A stretch of DNA of 64,000 nucleotides from Acidovorax sp. A79 (GCF_041154505.1 NZ_AP028672.1:1501001-1565000); one strand, 5' to 3'; numbered from the stretch's first letter, positions 27,113 through 36,794 are shown. Notes: generated by a model from the sequence alone, not told the origin. Made by a program: numbers and translations.

Positions 27113-28387
27113 TCAGCTCTTTTTGGACCAGATGGCGGCGAAAAAGCCGTCCGTCTGGTGCCGGTGGGGCCACAGGCGCAGAAAACCACTGCCTGTCTCG
27201 CCGCCGCTGCACAGGCCCTTGGCGCCCTCGACCTTGAGCTGCTCCAGCAGTTCGCCGGCGTCTAGCAGTTCGAAATCAGGGTGCGTGGCGCTGAACGCGT
27301 CCGCGATGGCCTCGTTTTCCTGCGGCAGGATGCTGCAGGTGGCATACACGAGGCGGCCGCCGGGCTTGAGCAGGCGCGCCGCGCTGTCCAGGATGGCGGT
27401 CTGCTTGGCCACCAGCTCCTCGACGGCCTTGGGCGACTGGCGCCATTTGAGGTCGGGATTGCGGCGCAAGGTACCCAGGCCCGAGCAAGGCGCATCCACC
27501 AGCACGCGGTCGATCTTGCCCGCAAGCCGCTTGACCCGGTCATCGCGCTCATGGGCGATGGCGGCGGGGTGCACGTTCGACAGGCCGCTGCGTGCCAGGC
27601 GCGGCTTCAGCGCATCCAGGCGATGCGCCGACACGTCGAACGCATAGAGTCGCCCCGTGCTGCGCATGCCCGCGCCGATGGCCAGCGTCTTGCCGCCCGC
27701 CCCGGCACAGAAATCCACCACTATCTCGCCGCGCTTGGCGTCAAGCAGCAGGGCCAGCAGCTGCGAGCCCTCGTCCTGCACCTCGATGGCGCCGCGCGTG
27801 AACGCATCGAGCTTGGTCAGCGCGGGCTTGTCGTCAATGCGCAGGCCCCAGGGCGAATACGGCGTGGGGCTGGCCTTGATGCCGGCCTTGGCGAGCTCCT
27901 TTTGCACATCGGCGCGCTTGTCCTTGAGCGCGTTGACGCGCAAATCCAGCGGTGCGCTCTGGGCCAGGCTTTCCACCAGCGGCCAGAAGCCTTCGCCCAG
28001 CTGGTCCTTCAAGGGCTTGACGAGCCATTCGGGCAGGTTGTGGCGGTGGCGCTCCATCAGGTCATCGACCGTGACGGCGTCGCACTGGTCGAGCCAGTTC
28101 TTCTCCTGGTCGGTCAGTGCGCTCTTGAGGAAATCGCGCGGGCCGTAGAAGCCCAGGATGGCCAGGCGGCGTTCCTTGGGGCCCGAACCCGAGGGCGCCA
28201 TGTGGTCGAACAGCAGCTTCTTGCGCAGCACGGTGTAGACCGTTTCGGCCAGCGTGGCCCGCTCGCGGGGCCCCAGGCCCCGGTTGTCGCGGAAGAACCG
28301 TGACACCACCGCGTCGGCGGGGTGTTCAAACGTGAGGGTGAGCCTGACCAGTTCGGCGCAGGCGTCGAGAAGAACTTTGGGATGCAT
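27113..28387 (-). CDS. RsmB/NOP2-family RNA cytosine-C5 methyltransferase
   Basis: A 424-residue SAM-dependent RNA m5C methyltransferase. The N-terminal NusB-like helical domain (about 1-130) is followed by the Rossmann domain with VVDFCAGAGGKTL (223-235). The two catalytic Cys are in DAPCSGLG (Cys301) and ATCSILPQEN (Cys351). It resembles RsmB, which modifies 16S rRNA C967, but the gene is not next to fmt or htrB, where rsmB often sits, so another RNA target is possible. I used the ATG at 28387 (MHPKVLLDA); a GTG 15 bases upstream is possible. Confidence 0.92.
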   Translation of the reverse strand: MHPKVLLDACAELVRLTLTFEHPADAVVSRFFRDNRGLGPRERATLAETVYTVLRKKLLFDHMAPSGSGPKERRLAILGFYGPRDFLKSALTDQEKNWLDQCDAVTVDDLMERHRHNLPEWLVKPLKDQLGEGFWPLVESLAQSAPLDLRVNALKDKRADVQKELAKAGIKASPTPYSPWGLRIDDKPALTKLDAFTRGAIEVQDEGSQLLALLLDAKRGEIVVDFCAGAGGKTLAIGAGMRSTGRLYAFDVSAHRLDALKPRLARSGLSNVHPAAIAHERDDRVKRLAGKIDRVLVDAPCSGLGTLRRNPDLKWRQSPKAVEELVAKQTAILDSAARLLKPGGRLVYATCSILPQENEAIADAFSATHPDFELLDAGELLEQLKVEGAKGLCSGGETGSGFLRLWPHRHQTDGFFAAIWSKKS

Positions 28388-28492
28388 CCCCGTATTGTCC
28401 ACCCCCTGAGCTGCTTACCGTCACCCCCCGGAGGGGTACGCCGTGTGCAACTCACCGTGCAGACGAGAAAGGGACGAGCAAAAAGTTGGCCA

Positions 28493-30346
28493 TCAACGGG
28501 CATAGATCGGATCGAACGCATGGCGCTCGATTTCCTTGAGCGAAGGAGATTCGCCCGCCCACAGCGCCAGCGCGGGGCCCGGAAGGCTCAGATTGCGCTC
28601 CAGGGCGCGGCACAGGTGGTAGCGGCTTTCGTCGTCCATGCCTGGCAGCTCCAGGAACACCAGGTACGCACGACGCTGCGGATGCTCGCGCAGGTTCTTG
28701 CGCACCAGCCAGCAACGGGCGAGGGGCGCACAACGGGCCAGCTCCGATTGCAGCTCGGCCAGCTCGAAGGAGCTCAGGTCGTGCCGCACGATCTGGCTGA
28801 AGAACGAGGTGCCCGACAGCTCTTCCCAGGCCCGCTCCTCCGACTCCTGGGCGCGCTCCAGCCGTTTGCGCCACTGCTTGAAGGCGGCGGCATCGTGGTC
28901 CAGACCCAGGCGGGGTGTCTCCAGCTCGGCCAGGGCGGTGCGTGCCGCCCAGTAGCGGTCGCTGCTGCCCGCCTCCCACACCCGGTGCAGCAGCTGGAGC
29001 TTGCCCTCGCGGTCATCGTCGGGCAGGCAAGGCACCAGCCCGCGCAGGGCGGCGGGGTATTCGGGGCTGCGTTCCAGCGCCAGCTCGTAGAGGGCACGCA
29101 CATCGGCACGGGGGTCCAGATGGCGCTGGAGACGCGCCAGCTCCACCAGGTCGGCGGCGCTGCTCTGGGCGGTCGATGCACCCAGGGCCTCGGCACGTGC
29201 GCGCACGCGCCCCAGCCACGCATGGTGCTGCTTCCACTCCGTGGCGTTGTCGCGGCACCACTGCTTGTCGAAGTGGGCCACCCAGCGCCTGGCCTCCGTG
29301 CCCAGCAGGGCCAGCGCGTTGCCGCGCGACCAGTCCGGCAGCGTGGGCGTTGCGTCCAGCGCCTCGATGCGGTCGCGCAGGCCAGGGTGGGTGTCGTCCA
29401 CGCTGCTCAGGCGCTTGAGCGCCTGGCGCAGCGCGTCGTTGGCGAACGCCGGGTCGGGGGCTTTCGCCAGGCAGCGGCGCATGGCGCGATAGGGGCCCAC
29501 GGGAAGCGGGTTGCCCGCGGCCTCGCACCAGTGGTTTCCCCAGAATTCCGCCTGCAGCCACGCGCCACGAATCTCGATTTCAGCCAGCGCGGCGGCCGCC
29601 ACCTCTCGGCCCAGCAGCTTGCCCGCGATGCGATCGGCCTCGTACTCGTCCTGGCGCGCCAGCGCGAAGGTCTTGGCGGAAAAGCGCGGAAAGTACCACC
29701 GCATGAAGGCCTGCGTGGCGGCGGCCACCGGGCCTTCGTCGTCCGCCAGGCTGTGGTTCAGGCGCATCCAGGACAGCCGCGTGCGGTAGATCCACGCCGC
29801 AAACCGGCCATGGTCGCCGCGCAGATGCCCGTATTCATGCGCCAGCACGGCCAGGAAACGCGGCCGATCCAGTGCCATGAGCAGGGGCAGCCCGATGCTC
29901 AGATGGTTGACCGCGCCCCCCAGCAGGCCAAAGCGGGGCAGCTGCTGGATGCTCGCGTTGAACTCGTCGTTCAGCGTGACCTTGTGGATGGGCGGGCCCT
30001 TGATCTTGCGGCGGATGCGGTCGAGTGCCTCGAACAGTTCGGGCGCTTCCAGCACCGTGATCTCCACGCCCGCGGGTGCGTCAAAGCGCACCCACAGGGC
30101 CCGCAGGCTCACCCACAGCAGGCCGCCAGCCCCCAGCAGCAGCCACACCATGGCAAAACGAAAGCGACCGTGCAGGAGCTGCGGCACCACCCACGCCAGG
30201 ATGCCCACGGCCAGGGCCAGGCAGCCGAGCACCCACGCATAGCCCAGCGCCGCGAACGCGGCCACGCTGCGGCGGTACGCTCGGCTGTTGTCGGCACTGG
30301 CATGCTCGCTCATGCGCACCATGTGCACAAAATCTGCCTGATCCAC
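28493..30346 (-). CDS. Membrane-anchored M48 metallopeptidase with a long helical C-terminal region
   Basis: A 617-residue protein. Two hydrophobic helices (about 27-55 and 62-85) anchor it. The M48 domain follows (about 95-250): HEYGH at 170-174, third ligand in DEYEADRIAG near 233-242. The last 330 residues are soluble, helical and TPR-like in rhythm, with ARLQRHLDPRADVRALYELALERSPEYPAALRGL the clearest unit (broken here: ARLQRHLD, then ALYELALERSPEYPAAL). The substrate is unknown. It begins 46 bp from the divergent DUF1653 gene. This is one of three M48 proteases in the window. Confidence 0.87.
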   Translation of the reverse strand: MDQADFVHMVRMSEHASADNSRAYRRSVAAFAALGYAWVLGCLALAVGILAWVVPQLLHGRFRFAMVWLLLGAGGLLWVSLRALWVRFDAPAGVEITVLEAPELFEALDRIRRKIKGPPIHKVTLNDEFNASIQQLPRFGLLGGAVNHLSIGLPLLMALDRPRFLAVLAHEYGHLRGDHGRFAAWIYRTRLSWMRLNHSLADDEGPVAAATQAFMRWYFPRFSAKTFALARQDEYEADRIAGKLLGREVAAAALAEIEIRGAWLQAEFWGNHWCEAAGNPLPVGPYRAMRRCLAKAPDPAFANDALRQALKRLSSVDDTHPGLRDRIEALDATPTLPDWSRGNALALLGTEARRWVAHFDKQWCRDNATEWKQHHAWLGRVRARAEALGASTAQSSAADLVELARLQRHLDPRADVRALYELALERSPEYPAALRGLVPCLPDDDREGKLQLLHRVWEAGSSDRYWAARTALAELETPRLGLDHDAAAFKQWRKRLERAQESEERAWEELSGTSFFSQIVRHDLSSFELAELQSELARCAPLARCWLVRKNLREHPQRRAYLVFLELPGMDDESRYHLCRALERNLSLPGPALALWAGESPSLKEIERHAFDPIYAR

Positions 30347-30391
30347 TGGCGTCCCCCCACTCTTGGTTGATTTTCAGCCGCCATCCTAACC

Positions 30392-30646
30392 ATGAACGAC
30401 AACGACCTCCCCGCGCTCATCCGCACCCCGCCGGGCCTGTACCGCCACTACAAGGGCATGCTCTACGAGGTGATCGACACCGTGCGCCACAGCGAGACCC
30501 TGGAGCCCATGACGCTGTACCGCGCGCTCTATGGCCAGCGGGGGCTGTGGGTGCGCCCCGCCGCCATGTTCGAGGAGCAGGTGCTCATCGATGGCGTGGA
30601 GCGGCCCCGGTTCGAGAAATGCGGCGACGAGGCCGGTCCCGGCTGA
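30392..30646 (+). CDS. DUF1653 protein
   Basis: An 84-residue soluble protein. GLYRHYKGMLYEVIDTVRHSE, the start of the DUF1653 domain, runs from about 15 to 35 (GLYRHYKG then YEVI), and LYRALYGQRGLWVRP and MFEEQVLIDG follow. The function of the family is unknown; it is common next to unrelated genes. The ATG at 30392 is 46 bp from the M48 gene on the other strand. Confidence 0.88.
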   Translation: MNDNDLPALIRTPPGLYRHYKGMLYEVIDTVRHSETLEPMTLYRALYGQRGLWVRPAAMFEEQVLIDGVERPRFEKCGDEAGPG

Positions 30647-30937
30647 ACCCGGTCCGGCCACGCCACGGCACGGCACGCGCGAAGGCGGTATCGGCCAGCT
30701 GGAACGCGTTGCGCTGGCGCCACGGGTTTCTGGTCGCGCAGGGCGACATGCCCCCGAACGCAGGGCACCTACCCCGACGGCCCGCCGCGTCCTACAGCGC
30801 CCCGGCCAGATGCGGCCTACCGTGGGCTCTGGGCCCGCATGCCCTGGCACCCGGTGGGAGGCTGCCAGCTCCCTGCAGCATTCCTCCCACCCCCACCGCC
30901 GGGCACGGAGGGCCCGGCTTGATCCCAGGAGGTTCCC

Positions 30938-31492
30938 ATGGGCTATCTACTCCAAGGGCTGTTCGGAGAACGCTCACTCACCAAGGTCGCCGGCCTGTTT
31001 GCCCAGCAAAGCCAGGCCGAGACCTCCATGGCGCAGATGCTGCGCATCGGCGGCCTGCAGGCCGGACAGGTCCGGCTGCTGGGCCCGCAGGATGCGCGCG
31101 CATCGCGCCGCGACCTGTTCGCGCGCTCGCTCGAGCCGGAACCGCGCGGCATTGCCCGCACCTTCTTCCAGACCCACATCGTGGTGGGCGCCTCCGGGGC
31201 CGTGGCAGGCCTGGCGCTCTTTGCATGGTTCTATAACGCAGGCCACCCCATGATCGTGAGCAGCCCCCTGCTGGCCTTCATCGCCCTGGTGGGTTTTGGC
31301 ACCACGTTCGGCATGCTGGGCGGGGGGCTCCTGTCGATGCGGCCCGACCACGTCCTGCTCATCACCAAGGTGCGCTCGGCGTTGCGCCACAACCACTGGG
31401 CAGTGGTCGCCCACCCCACCAGCGCGGAGCAGGCGGCCAGGGTCAAGGAGGTGCTGCAGGGCCACTCGGCCGAGGTGGTCAGCACCCTCTAG
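30938..31492 (+). CDS. Uncharacterised two-helix membrane protein
   Basis: A 184-residue protein I do not recognise as a named family. Residues 1-65 are soluble and hold [18 protein letters not shown] and [14 protein letters not shown]. Two hydrophobic segments follow (about 74-97 and 101-128), the second rich in Gly. The C-terminal 55 residues ([16 protein letters not shown], then [13 protein letters not shown]) look like a second half of the same small alpha/beta fold. This resembles general-stress proteins of the YflT/DUF1269 kind split by a membrane hairpin. A ribosome binding site AGGAGG lies 6 bases before the ATG. Similar proteins are, to my memory, sometimes wrongly labelled RibA. Confidence 0.75.
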   Translation: MGYLLQGLFGERSLTKVAGLFAQQSQAETSMAQMLRIGGLQAGQVRLLGPQDARASRRDLFARSLEPEPRGIARTFFQTHIVVGASGAVAGLALFAWFYNAGHPMIVSSPLLAFIALVGFGTTFGMLGGGLLSMRPDHVLLITKVRSALRHNHWAVVAHPTSAEQAARVKEVLQGHSAEVVSTL

Positions 31493-31532
31493 CCCGCTCA
31501 CCACGGCGCATCCCCGCGCAACGGCGGGTGCG

Positions 31533-32114
31533 CTACAGGGCCCGCACCAGCGCCCGCACGGCGCGGGGGTAGATCACGTGTTCCTGCGTGAGCACGCGGG
31601 CAGCCAGGGTGTCTGCCGTGTCGCCCGGCAGGACTGGCACCACCGCCTGGTCCAGGATGGGCCCGACGTCCAGCTCCGCCGTCACCTGGTGCACCGTCAC
31701 CCCCGCAAACCTGCAGCCCGCGTCGATGGCGCGCTGGTGCGTGTGCAGCCCCGTGAAAGCCGGCAGCAAAGAGGGGTGGATGTTGATCAGCCGCCCCGCA
31801 TAGTGCGCCACGAAGCCGGGCGTGAGGATGCGCATGAACCCGGCCAGCACCACCAGCGCCGGGGCGTGGCGGTCGATGGTGGCGGCCAGTGCGGTGTCAA
31901 ATGCCTCGCGGCTCGCGAACGCCCTGTGGTCCAGCGCCTCGGCGGCGATGCCCTGCTCGCGCGCGAAGGCCAGGCCGGCGGCCTCCGGCTTGTTGCTGAC
32001 CACGGCGGCCACACGGGCGCCATGGCGCTGCTCCCAGTTCTCCTGCTGCGCGGTCCGCACGATGGCGGCCATGTTGGAGCCGCTGCCGGAGATCAAAATC
32101 ACGATGTTCTTCAT
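31533..32114 (-). CDS. purN: Phosphoribosylglycinamide formyltransferase
   Basis: A 193-residue enzyme of purine synthesis that transfers the formyl group of 10-formyltetrahydrofolate to [12 protein letters not shown] near 10-18 binds the phosphate; the catalytic Asn and His lie in [10 protein letters not shown] near 110-119, and the Asp in [12 protein letters not shown] near 141-152. It is divergent from the YceH gene across 39 bp. The true ATG at 32114 begins [10 protein letters not shown]; the frame runs on upstream only as noise. Confidence 0.97.
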   Translation of the reverse strand: MKNIVILISGSGSNMAAIVRTAQQENWEQRHGARVAAVVSNKPEAAGLAFAREQGIAAEALDHRAFASREAFDTALAATIDRHAPALVVLAGFMRILTPGFVAHYAGRLINIHPSLLPAFTGLHTHQRAIDAGCRFAGVTVHQVTAELDVGPILDQAVVPVLPGDTADTLAARVLTQEHVIYPRAVRALVRAL

Positions 32115-32153
32115 AAATTGCACTGCGACGCTCAACCCCGGATTATCCCTGCC

Positions 32154-32858
32154 ATGCCATTCGACCCCGCAACCCGCCCCCTGACCCCGAACGAGGCCCG
32201 CGTGCTGGCCACGCTGATGGAAAAAGCCCGCACCGTGCCCGACAGCTACCCCATGTCGCTCAACGGCCTGCTCACGGGCTGCAACCAGAAGACCAGCCGC
32301 GACCCGGTGATGCACCTGAGCGACGCCGACGCCCAGGAGGCCTTGGACTCGCTCAAGCTTCTCACGCTGGCCTTCGAGACCACCGGCAACCGCACCACGC
32401 GCTGGGAGCACAACTTCCAGCGCGGCGTGGGCGTGCCCGAGCAGTCGGCCGTGCTGCTGGGCCTGTTGATGCTGCGCGGGCCGCAGACGGCGGGCGAGCT
32501 GCGCATCAACGCCGAGCGCTGGTACCGGTTCGCCGACATCTCCTCGGTGGAGGCCTTCCTCGACGAGCTGCAGGAGCGCAGCGCCGAAAAAGGCGGCCCG
32601 CTGGTGGTGCTGCTGCCCCGCGCGCCCGGCGCGCGCGAGCAGCGCTGGGCGCACCTGCTGTGCGGGCCGGTCGATACCCACAGCGCCGCCGTTCCCGCCC
32701 CGGGCAGCGGCGGTGGCGGCACGCCGGCCGCACTGCAGGCGCGGGTGGAGGCGCTGGAAACCCAGGTGGCGGGCCTGCGCGCCACCGTGGAACGGCTGTG
32801 CGCCGAGCTGGGCATCGCCCCCGCGCCGGATGGAATGTCGCCACCCGGACAGGAATAA
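32154..32858 (+). CDS. YceH/DUF480 family protein
   Basis: A 234-residue protein of the DUF480 family, two winged-helix domains in tandem. [18 protein letters not shown] near 8-25 and [16 protein letters not shown] near 41-56 are diagnostic; the second domain has [20 protein letters not shown] linker of Gly and Ala (about 185-200) leads to a coiled coil ([20 protein letters not shown]). The molecular function is unknown. It lies 46 bp before the acyl-CoA dehydrogenase pair, on the same strand. Confidence 0.9.
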   Translation: MPFDPATRPLTPNEARVLATLMEKARTVPDSYPMSLNGLLTGCNQKTSRDPVMHLSDADAQEALDSLKLLTLAFETTGNRTTRWEHNFQRGVGVPEQSAVLLGLLMLRGPQTAGELRINAERWYRFADISSVEAFLDELQERSAEKGGPLVVLLPRAPGAREQRWAHLLCGPVDTHSAAVPAPGSGGGGTPAALQARVEALETQVAGLRATVERLCAELGIAPAPDGMSPPGQE

Positions 32859-32904
32859 AACGAACGACCGTGCTACAAACAGGACTTCTCAGGAGACAAG
32901 CCGC

Positions 32905-34086
32905 ATGGATCTCGCATTCACCCCCGAAGAACAGGCCTTCCGCGAAGAAGTTCGCGCATGGGTCCACGCCAACCTACCCCAGGAAATTTCCCACAAGGTC
33001 CACAACGCCTTGCGCCTGACCCGTGCAGACATGCAGGGCTGGGCCAAGATTCTGGGCAAGAAGGGCTGGCTCGGCTTCGGCTGGCCCAAGGAATTCGGCG
33101 GCCCTGGCTGGACCGCCGTGCAAAAGCACCTGTTCGAAGAAGAGTGCGCGCTCGCCGGCGCGCCGCGCATCATCCCCTTCGGCCCCGTGATGGTGGCCCC
33201 GGTGATCATGGCCTTCGGCAATGCCGAACAGCAAAAGCGCTTCTTGCCCGGCATCGCCAGCGGCGAAGTCTGGTGGAGCCAGGGCTACAGCGAACCGGGC
33301 TCGGGCTCGGACCTGGCCTCGGTCAAGACCCGCGCCGAGCGCGTGGGCGACAAGTACATCGTCAACGGCCAGAAGACCTGGACCACGCTCGGCCAGCACG
33401 GCGACTGGATGTTCAACCTGGTGCGCACCAGCACCGAGGGCAAGCCCCAGACGGGCATCTCCTTCCTGCTGCTGGACATGAAGTCCAAGGGCGTGACCGT
33501 GCGCCCCATCAAGCTGCTGGACGGCGAGTGCGAGGTCAACGAGGTGTTCTTCGACAACGTCGAAGTGCCCGCCGAGAACCTGATCGGCGAAGAGAACAAG
33601 GGCTGGACCTACGCCAAGCACCTGCTGTCTCACGAGCGCACCAACATCGCCGACGTGAATCGCAGCAAGCGCGAGCTGGAGCGCCTGAAGCGCATCGCCA
33701 AGACCGAGGGCATGTGGGACGACCAGCGCTTCCGCGACCAGATCGCCTTGCTGGAAGTGGACGTCGTGGCCCTCGAAATGCTGGTGCTGCGCGTGCTCTC
33801 GGCGGAAAAATCGGGCAAGAACTCGCTCGACATCGCCGGCCTGCTCAAGATCAAGGGCAGCGAGATCCAGCAGCGCTACGCCGAACTGATGATGCTGGCC
33901 GCCGGCCCGTTCAGCCTGCCCTTCATCGAAGAAGCGATGGAAGCGGGCTGGCAAGGCGACTTCCCTGGCGGCGTCAGCGCCAACGCGCCCCTGGCGTCCA
34001 CCTACTTCAACCTGCGCAAGACCACCATCTACGGCGGCAGCAATGAAGTCCAACGCAACATCGTGGCTCAGACCGTCCTCGGCTGA
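32905..34086 (+). CDS. Acyl-CoA dehydrogenase family protein, large-subunit type (PimC-like)
   Basis: A 393-residue FAD-dependent acyl-CoA dehydrogenase. SQGYSEPGSGSDLASVKTRA near 128-147 and the flavin motif TWTTLGQHGDWMF are typical, and the C-terminus ends YGGSNEVQRNI. The E preceding GT in medium-chain enzymes is Gly here (IYGGSNE), so the catalytic base must lie elsewhere, as in enzymes that work as alpha2beta2 with a partner. That partner is the next gene, 24 bp on. The pair resembles PimC/PimD, pimeloyl-CoA dehydrogenase, and steroid-chain dehydrogenases. Ribosome binding site AGGAGA. Confidence 0.9.
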   Translation: MDLAFTPEEQAFREEVRAWVHANLPQEISHKVHNALRLTRADMQGWAKILGKKGWLGFGWPKEFGGPGWTAVQKHLFEEECALAGAPRIIPFGPVMVAPVIMAFGNAEQQKRFLPGIASGEVWWSQGYSEPGSGSDLASVKTRAERVGDKYIVNGQKTWTTLGQHGDWMFNLVRTSTEGKPQTGISFLLLDMKSKGVTVRPIKLLDGECEVNEVFFDNVEVPAENLIGEENKGWTYAKHLLSHERTNIADVNRSKRELERLKRIAKTEGMWDDQRFRDQIALLEVDVVALEMLVLRVLSAEKSGKNSLDIAGLLKIKGSEIQQRYAELMMLAAGPFSLPFIEEAMEAGWQGDFPGGVSANAPLASTYFNLRKTTIYGGSNEVQRNIVAQTVLG

Positions 34087-34110
34087 ACCCAAGTTCCAGG
34101 AGACAAGAAC

Positions 34111-35226
34111 ATGGATTTCGATTTTTCTGACGACCAGGAACAACTGCGCGACGCCGTGCGCAAGTGGGTGGACAAGGGCTACACCTTCGAGCGCCGCCGC
34201 GCCGCCGTGGCCGCTGGCGGTTTTGACAGCGCCGCCTGGGGCGAACTGGCCGAGCTGGGCCTGACGGCGCTGACCGTGCCCGAGGCGCACGACGGCATGG
34301 GCCAGGGCGCCATCGACGCCATGGTGGTGGCCGAGGAACTGGGCCGCGGCATGGTGCTCGAACCCATCGCGCAGGCCTTCATCGCCAGCAGCGTGCTGTC
34401 GCAATACGGCACTGCCGCCGTGCAAGCCGCCTGGCTGCCCCGCGTGGCCAGCGGCGAGGCGCTGGTGGTACTGGCCTACCAGGAGCGCAAGGCGCGCTAC
34501 CGCCTGGACGTTTGTGAAGCAAAAGCCACTCAAGCGCAATCAGGACATGCGGTAACAGCTACAAAAAGCATAGTAGCCGCTGGCGATCAGGCCGATGCCT
34601 TCATCGTGCCGGCGCAGCTGGACGGCAAGATCGCCCTCTTCCTTGTGGAACGTTCGGCCGCTGGCGTGACCACGCGGGGCTACGTCACGCAGGACGGCAG
34701 CCGCGCGGCGGAAGTGCAGCTGGCCAACGCCCCCGCCACGCTCATCACCACCGACGGCCTGGCCGCGCTGGAGCTGGCCGTGGACACCGGCATCGCCGCC
34801 ACCTGCGCCGAGGCCGTGGGCGTGATGGACAAGACGGTGTCGCTGACCGTCGAATACATGAACCAGCGCAAGCAGTTCGGTGTGTTCATCGCCAGCTTCC
34901 AGGCGCTGCGCCACCGCGTGGCCGACATGAAGATGCAGCTGGAGCTGGCCCGTTCGATGAGCTACTACGCCAGCCTCAAGCTGGGCGCCCCCGCCGCCGA
35001 ACGCCGCGCCGCCATGGCGCGCGCCAAGGTGCAGCTGGGCCAATCGATGCGCTTCGTGGGCCAGCAATCGGTGCAGCTGCACGGCGGCATCGGCGTGACC
35101 GACGAGTACATCGGCAGCCACTACTTCAAGAAGCTCACGCAGCTGGAAATGACCTTTGGCGACACGCTGCACCACCTGGGCGAGGTGTCGAGCCGCATGC
35201 AGGACACCGCAGGCGTGTTTGCCTGA
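34111..35226 (+). CDS. Acyl-CoA dehydrogenase family protein, small-subunit type (PimD-like)
   Basis: A 371-residue partner of the previous protein. It starts MDFDFSDDQEQLRDAVRKW and has MNQRKQFGVFIASFQALRHRVADMK (broken: QRKQFG near 252-257, FQALRHRVADM near 262-272) and LHGGIGVTDEY near 330-340, the usual small-subunit marks. The codons near residues 148-156 (VTATKSIVA) are a 20-base copy of the dispersed palindrome, in a surface-like, low-complexity loop. It shares the AGGAGACAAG ribosome binding site with the first gene. A terminator follows. Confidence 0.9.
   Translation: MDFDFSDDQEQLRDAVRKWVDKGYTFERRRAAVAAGGFDSAAWGELAELGLTALTVPEAHDGMGQGAIDAMVVAEELGRGMVLEPIAQAFIASSVLSQYGTAAVQAAWLPRVASGEALVVLAYQERKARYRLDVCEAKATQAQSGHAVTATKSIVAAGDQADAFIVPAQLDGKIALFLVERSAAGVTTRGYVTQDGSRAAEVQLANAPATLITTDGLAALELAVDTGIAATCAEAVGVMDKTVSLTVEYMNQRKQFGVFIASFQALRHRVADMKMQLELARSMSYYASLKLGAPAAERRAAMARAKVQLGQSMRFVGQQSVQLHGGIGVTDEYIGSHYFKKLTQLEMTFGDTLHHLGEVSSRMQDTAGVFA
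34558..34577. repeat. GCTAY palindrome, copy G (inside the small-subunit dehydrogenase gene)
   Basis: GCTACAAAAAGCATAGTAGC is 20 bases, three longer than the others, so the reading frame is kept. On the minus strand it is followed by a tract that matches the flank of copy K at many positions, including CTGATTG. Confidence 0.75.
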
Positions 35227-35249
35227 AGAGGACTGTCACGCAACCGTGC

Positions 35250-35285
35250 AATGCTCGTGGGCCCACCGGTCCACGGGCATTTTTT
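35250..35285 (+). terminator. Terminator of the acyl-CoA dehydrogenase pair
   Basis: AATGCTCGTGG (35250-35260) pairs with CCACGGGCATT (35271-35281), one G-U included, around a 10-base loop and is followed by six T. Confidence 0.9.
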
Positions 35286-35302
35286 CTTTCTGGAGCCCCC
35301 CC

Positions 35303-36697
35303 ATGAACAACACGCACTTGCTGCCACGCCGCTCCCTTCTGGTGGCCGCCGCTGCCGCCGCCAGCCTGGCCCTGGCGGGCTGCGCCACCCGCAGCCCCAG
35401 CCTGGCGGAGGCGCCGCCCATCGTCTTCGTGCATGGCAACGGCGACACCGCCGCGCTGTGGCAGACCACCGTGTGGCGGTTCGAGTCGAACGGCTGGCCG
35501 CGCGAACGCCTGCACGCCATCGACGTGCCCTACCCGCTCTCGCGCGACGAGGACGGCAAGCCCCAGCCCGGCCGCACCTCGGCGGCGGAGCACATGGCCT
35601 ACCTGAAGGCCGAGGTGGACAAGGTGCTCCAGGCCACCGGCGCCCGGCAGGTCGTGCTGGTGGGCAACTCGCGCGGCGGCAATGCCATCCGCAACTACGT
35701 CTACAACGGCGGCGGCGACCAGACCGTGAGCCACGCCATCCTCGGCGGTACGCCCAACCACGGCGTGTGGGCGGTTCCAGGCTTTCGGGAAGGCAACGAG
35801 TTCTCGGGCACCGGCCCGTTCCTCAAGGCCCTGAATGCCCCCAAGAACGCCGCAGGGGACGAGGTGAGCGGCCCGGTGAAATGGCTGACCATCCGCTCGG
35901 ACAACAACGACAAGTTCGCCCAGCCCGACGGCGTGTGGATCGGCGCCAAGGGCACGGCCACCAACGTCACGGCCGCGGGCCCCGAGCTCAAGGGCGCCAC
36001 CAACGTGGTCATCCCGCGCATCGACCACCGCGAGACATCCTATTCACCCGCCGCGTTCGAGGCCACCTACCGCTTCATCACCGGCAAGGCCCCGGCACGC
36101 ACCGAGATCGCCGCCGAGAAGGCCGTGGTGCTGAATGGCAAGGTCACCGGCCTGGGCGTGGATTCCACCGACCCCAGGACCGGCAATTTCAGCAACAACC
36201 TGCCCCTGCCGGGGGCGCAGCTGGAGGTGTACACGACCGACCCCGCCACCGGCGCCCGCACCGGCGGCGCCTTGCTGCGCAAGGCCGTGGGCGCGGATGG
36301 CCAGTGGGGCCCGCTCGCCGTCCCCACCGGCTCGCCCATCGAGTTCGTGATCACCGCGCCCGGCTATGCCACCACCCACATCTACCGCAGCGGCTTCCCG
36401 CGCGGCAGCGACCTGATCCACCTGCGCCCTGAACGCATGGCCGACGCGGACAAGGGCGCGGACAGCATCATCACCCTGGCCCGCCCCCGCGGCTACCTGG
36501 ACCCGGCGCGCGACAGGATGCTGCTGGACGGCGCCCCGCCCGCTGGCGTGCCCCCCGGAGCGGGCGTGGCATCCGCCAAGGTCAAGCCCGCTGGCGGCGT
36601 GCGCAGCATCGCGGCCGAATTCAACGGCGAACGGGTAACGGGCCAGACCTGGCCGGCGGCACAAGGGCATGTGGTGATGCTGGAAATCAGCCAGTAA
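35303..36697 (+). CDS. Lipoprotein alpha/beta-hydrolase (esterase/lipase)
   Basis: A 464-residue exported hydrolase. The signal has two Arg (PRRSLL near 8-13) and a lipobox LAGC with Cys28, so it is a lipoprotein, perhaps Tat-exported. FVHGNGD near 42-48 is the oxyanion hole; the nucleophile is in GNSRGG near 116-121; Asp in RSDNNDKF and His in IDHRE complete a triad. Residues from 265 on form a beta-rich tail with a Pro/Gly segment (PPAGVPPGAG). It resembles secreted esterases of the lipase class-2 type. The substrate is unknown. Terminators lie on both sides, so it is a single-gene unit. Confidence 0.85.
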   Translation: MNNTHLLPRRSLLVAAAAAASLALAGCATRSPSLAEAPPIVFVHGNGDTAALWQTTVWRFESNGWPRERLHAIDVPYPLSRDEDGKPQPGRTSAAEHMAYLKAEVDKVLQATGARQVVLVGNSRGGNAIRNYVYNGGGDQTVSHAILGGTPNHGVWAVPGFREGNEFSGTGPFLKALNAPKNAAGDEVSGPVKWLTIRSDNNDKFAQPDGVWIGAKGTATNVTAAGPELKGATNVVIPRIDHRETSYSPAAFEATYRFITGKAPARTEIAAEKAVVLNGKVTGLGVDSTDPRTGNFSNNLPLPGAQLEVYTTDPATGARTGGALLRKAVGADGQWGPLAVPTGSPIEFVITAPGYATTHIYRSGFPRGSDLIHLRPERMADADKGADSIITLARPRGYLDPARDRMLLDGAPPAGVPPGAGVASAKVKPAGGVRSIAAEFNGERVTGQTWPAAQGHVVMLEISQ

Positions 36698-36723
36698 GCA
36701 AGGCGCCGGCAGCGGCATGCATG

Positions 36724-36767
36724 AAAAAACCCCACGGGCGGCAAGCGCCCGTGGGGTTGTTTTTTTG
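36724..36767. terminator. Bidirectional terminator between the esterase and DUF3617 genes
   Basis: AACCCCACGGGCG (36728-36740) pairs with CGCCCGTGGGGTT (36746-36758) around 5 bases, with A-runs and T-runs on the two sides. Confidence 0.95.
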
Positions 36768-36794
36768 TCCTGGGAGGGAAAGCACGCACGGGCG

